Origin: Lingula anatina
Lineage: Eukaryota > Brachiopoda > Lingulata > Lingulida > Lingulidae
NCBI RefSeq assembly: GCF_001039355.2
Contig: NW_019776081.1
Span: forward strand, 58,842 to 78,937
Length of the DNA: 20,096 bases
Direction of reading: 5' to 3'
Below are positions 19,503 through 20,096 of the stretch, piece after piece. The position numbers and the translations under genes are program-made. The notes below the pieces were generated by a model. That model was not told the DNA's origin, did no database searches, and saw only the letters and a program-made list of their open reading frames with translations. Numbering within the stretch: the first letter of the stretch is position 1; each line of letters begins with the position of its first letter.

Positions 19503-20096
19503 TATACGGTAAAGTGCCATGAATTTCGAACGGCTCTTGAATTTCGAACGATCTTAAAATCGGCCGTCTGACGTTTTTTCTGGACCATGCATTTCGGCCA
19601 GTAAGCAATTTTGCGCGATCTTGATTTCGTGAATTTCGAACACCTTAAAATCGGCCACCGGGCTATTCTCGCGCTTATAAAGATCTAACAGTCGGCAATG
19701 TTGCCCTAGCGTACCCGAGTACTACGTGTGCGGCCCAAGGTGCAAGATAACGATCGGTACAGTTAGTTTAGGACGCTAAACAACATCGTCATATCCATTC
19801 ATTCAGATAACAGGAGAATCTATTTAAGAGTTGTACTGCCGGGCTGTTGTTTCTTTACCGCAGTATTCGGTGTGAGATAGCGATCGGTAGTTTTGCTGAG
19901 GCGCACAATAGCATTGTTAACAGTAGAGACTTCAGTAACAGAACAAAAGAGCAATATTAAGAGCTGCAATAAAGATTACCATTATTGCTTTCTTGTCTCG
20001 CTCAGATCGTTCACGATCTCCCGCTGACGATCTTCCGCTAATGAAGTCCCTTGAAATGTACAAATGAAATGAAAAATATTTTTAAAAATTATAAAT
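19503..20096. mobile_element. Possible mobile-element end with repeated GAATTTCGAAC motifs
   Basis: GAATTTCGAAC occurs at 19521-19531, 19539-19549 and 19631-19641. The last two are part of a longer repeat ending CTTAAAATCGGCC. Downstream, a diverged tandem duplication of about 129-bp period starts GATAACGATCGGTA (19746) and GATAGCGATCGGTA (19875), sharing TTCAG-TAACAG and TTAAGAG. AATAAA follows near 19969, and a 14-bp tandem pair (ACGATCTCCCGCTG and a variant) lies at 20013-20040. Base composition is clearly richer in CG than the neighbouring spacer. It could be a DNA-transposon end or an LTR; the window cuts it off. It sits in the presumed intron upstream of the membrane-protein exon. Confidence 0.4.

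Noticed and set aside
1-20096. tRNA, rRNA, snRNA or bacterial operon features
   Set aside because: I found no cloverleaf with A/B boxes, rRNA core sequence, Shine-Dalgarno-spaced genes or operons. Introns and repeats indicate eukaryotic nuclear DNA.

Overview
This window looks like nuclear DNA of a marine invertebrate, most likely an echinoderm such as a sea urchin. The reasons are: genes split by GT-AG introns, low gene density, AT-rich spacers, many microsatellites and homopolymer runs, and abundant dispersed repeats. One repeat is a foldback element built like the TU elements described in sea urchins. The species assignment is inference; nothing here identifies a species.

Layout. 1-2424 is repeat-rich: a (TC)n tract, a roughly 110-bp direct duplication, a 16-bp minisatellite, two poly(C)-poly(A) junctions and copy 1 of a roughly 1.25-kb dispersed repeat. 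3555-6681 (minus strand) holds the only gene I can assemble from start to stop. It is a six-exon secreted proteinase K/aqualysin-type subtilase (S8A) of 453 residues, and all five introns have GT-AG borders and matching phases. 6750-9012 is spacer with a tandem duplication, a hairpin and a lone TATA-like box. 9019-9948 is a foldback element with 344/359-bp inverted arms. 9955-12322 is featureless AT-rich spacer. 12323-13399 carries two short elements with terminal inverted repeats. 13400-15300 (minus strand) holds broken pieces of a non-LTR retrotransposon (LINE): a C-terminal tail, then a linker plus the start of the reverse transcriptase, with the polymerase core missing between them. 15370-15510 has LTR-like signals. 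16111-17352 is copy 2 of the dispersed repeat. 19009-19391 (minus strand) is the last exon of a multi-pass membrane protein, possibly polycystin/REJ-like, whose other exons lie beyond the window. 19503-20096 has repeated GAATTTCGAAC motifs and a diverged tandem duplication that look like a mobile-element end.

The two host genes share a strand but show no functional link. The subtilase is read as a pre-pro-protease: signal peptide, an unusual Lys/Arg-rich extension, an I9-type inhibitory prodomain, then a catalytic domain with Asp199, His231, Asn320 and Ser386. I found no tRNA, rRNA or CRISPR array. I found no convincing new multi-gene system. The most informative items are the foldback element, the subtilase's odd N-terminal extension and the unidentified 1.25-kb repeat family.
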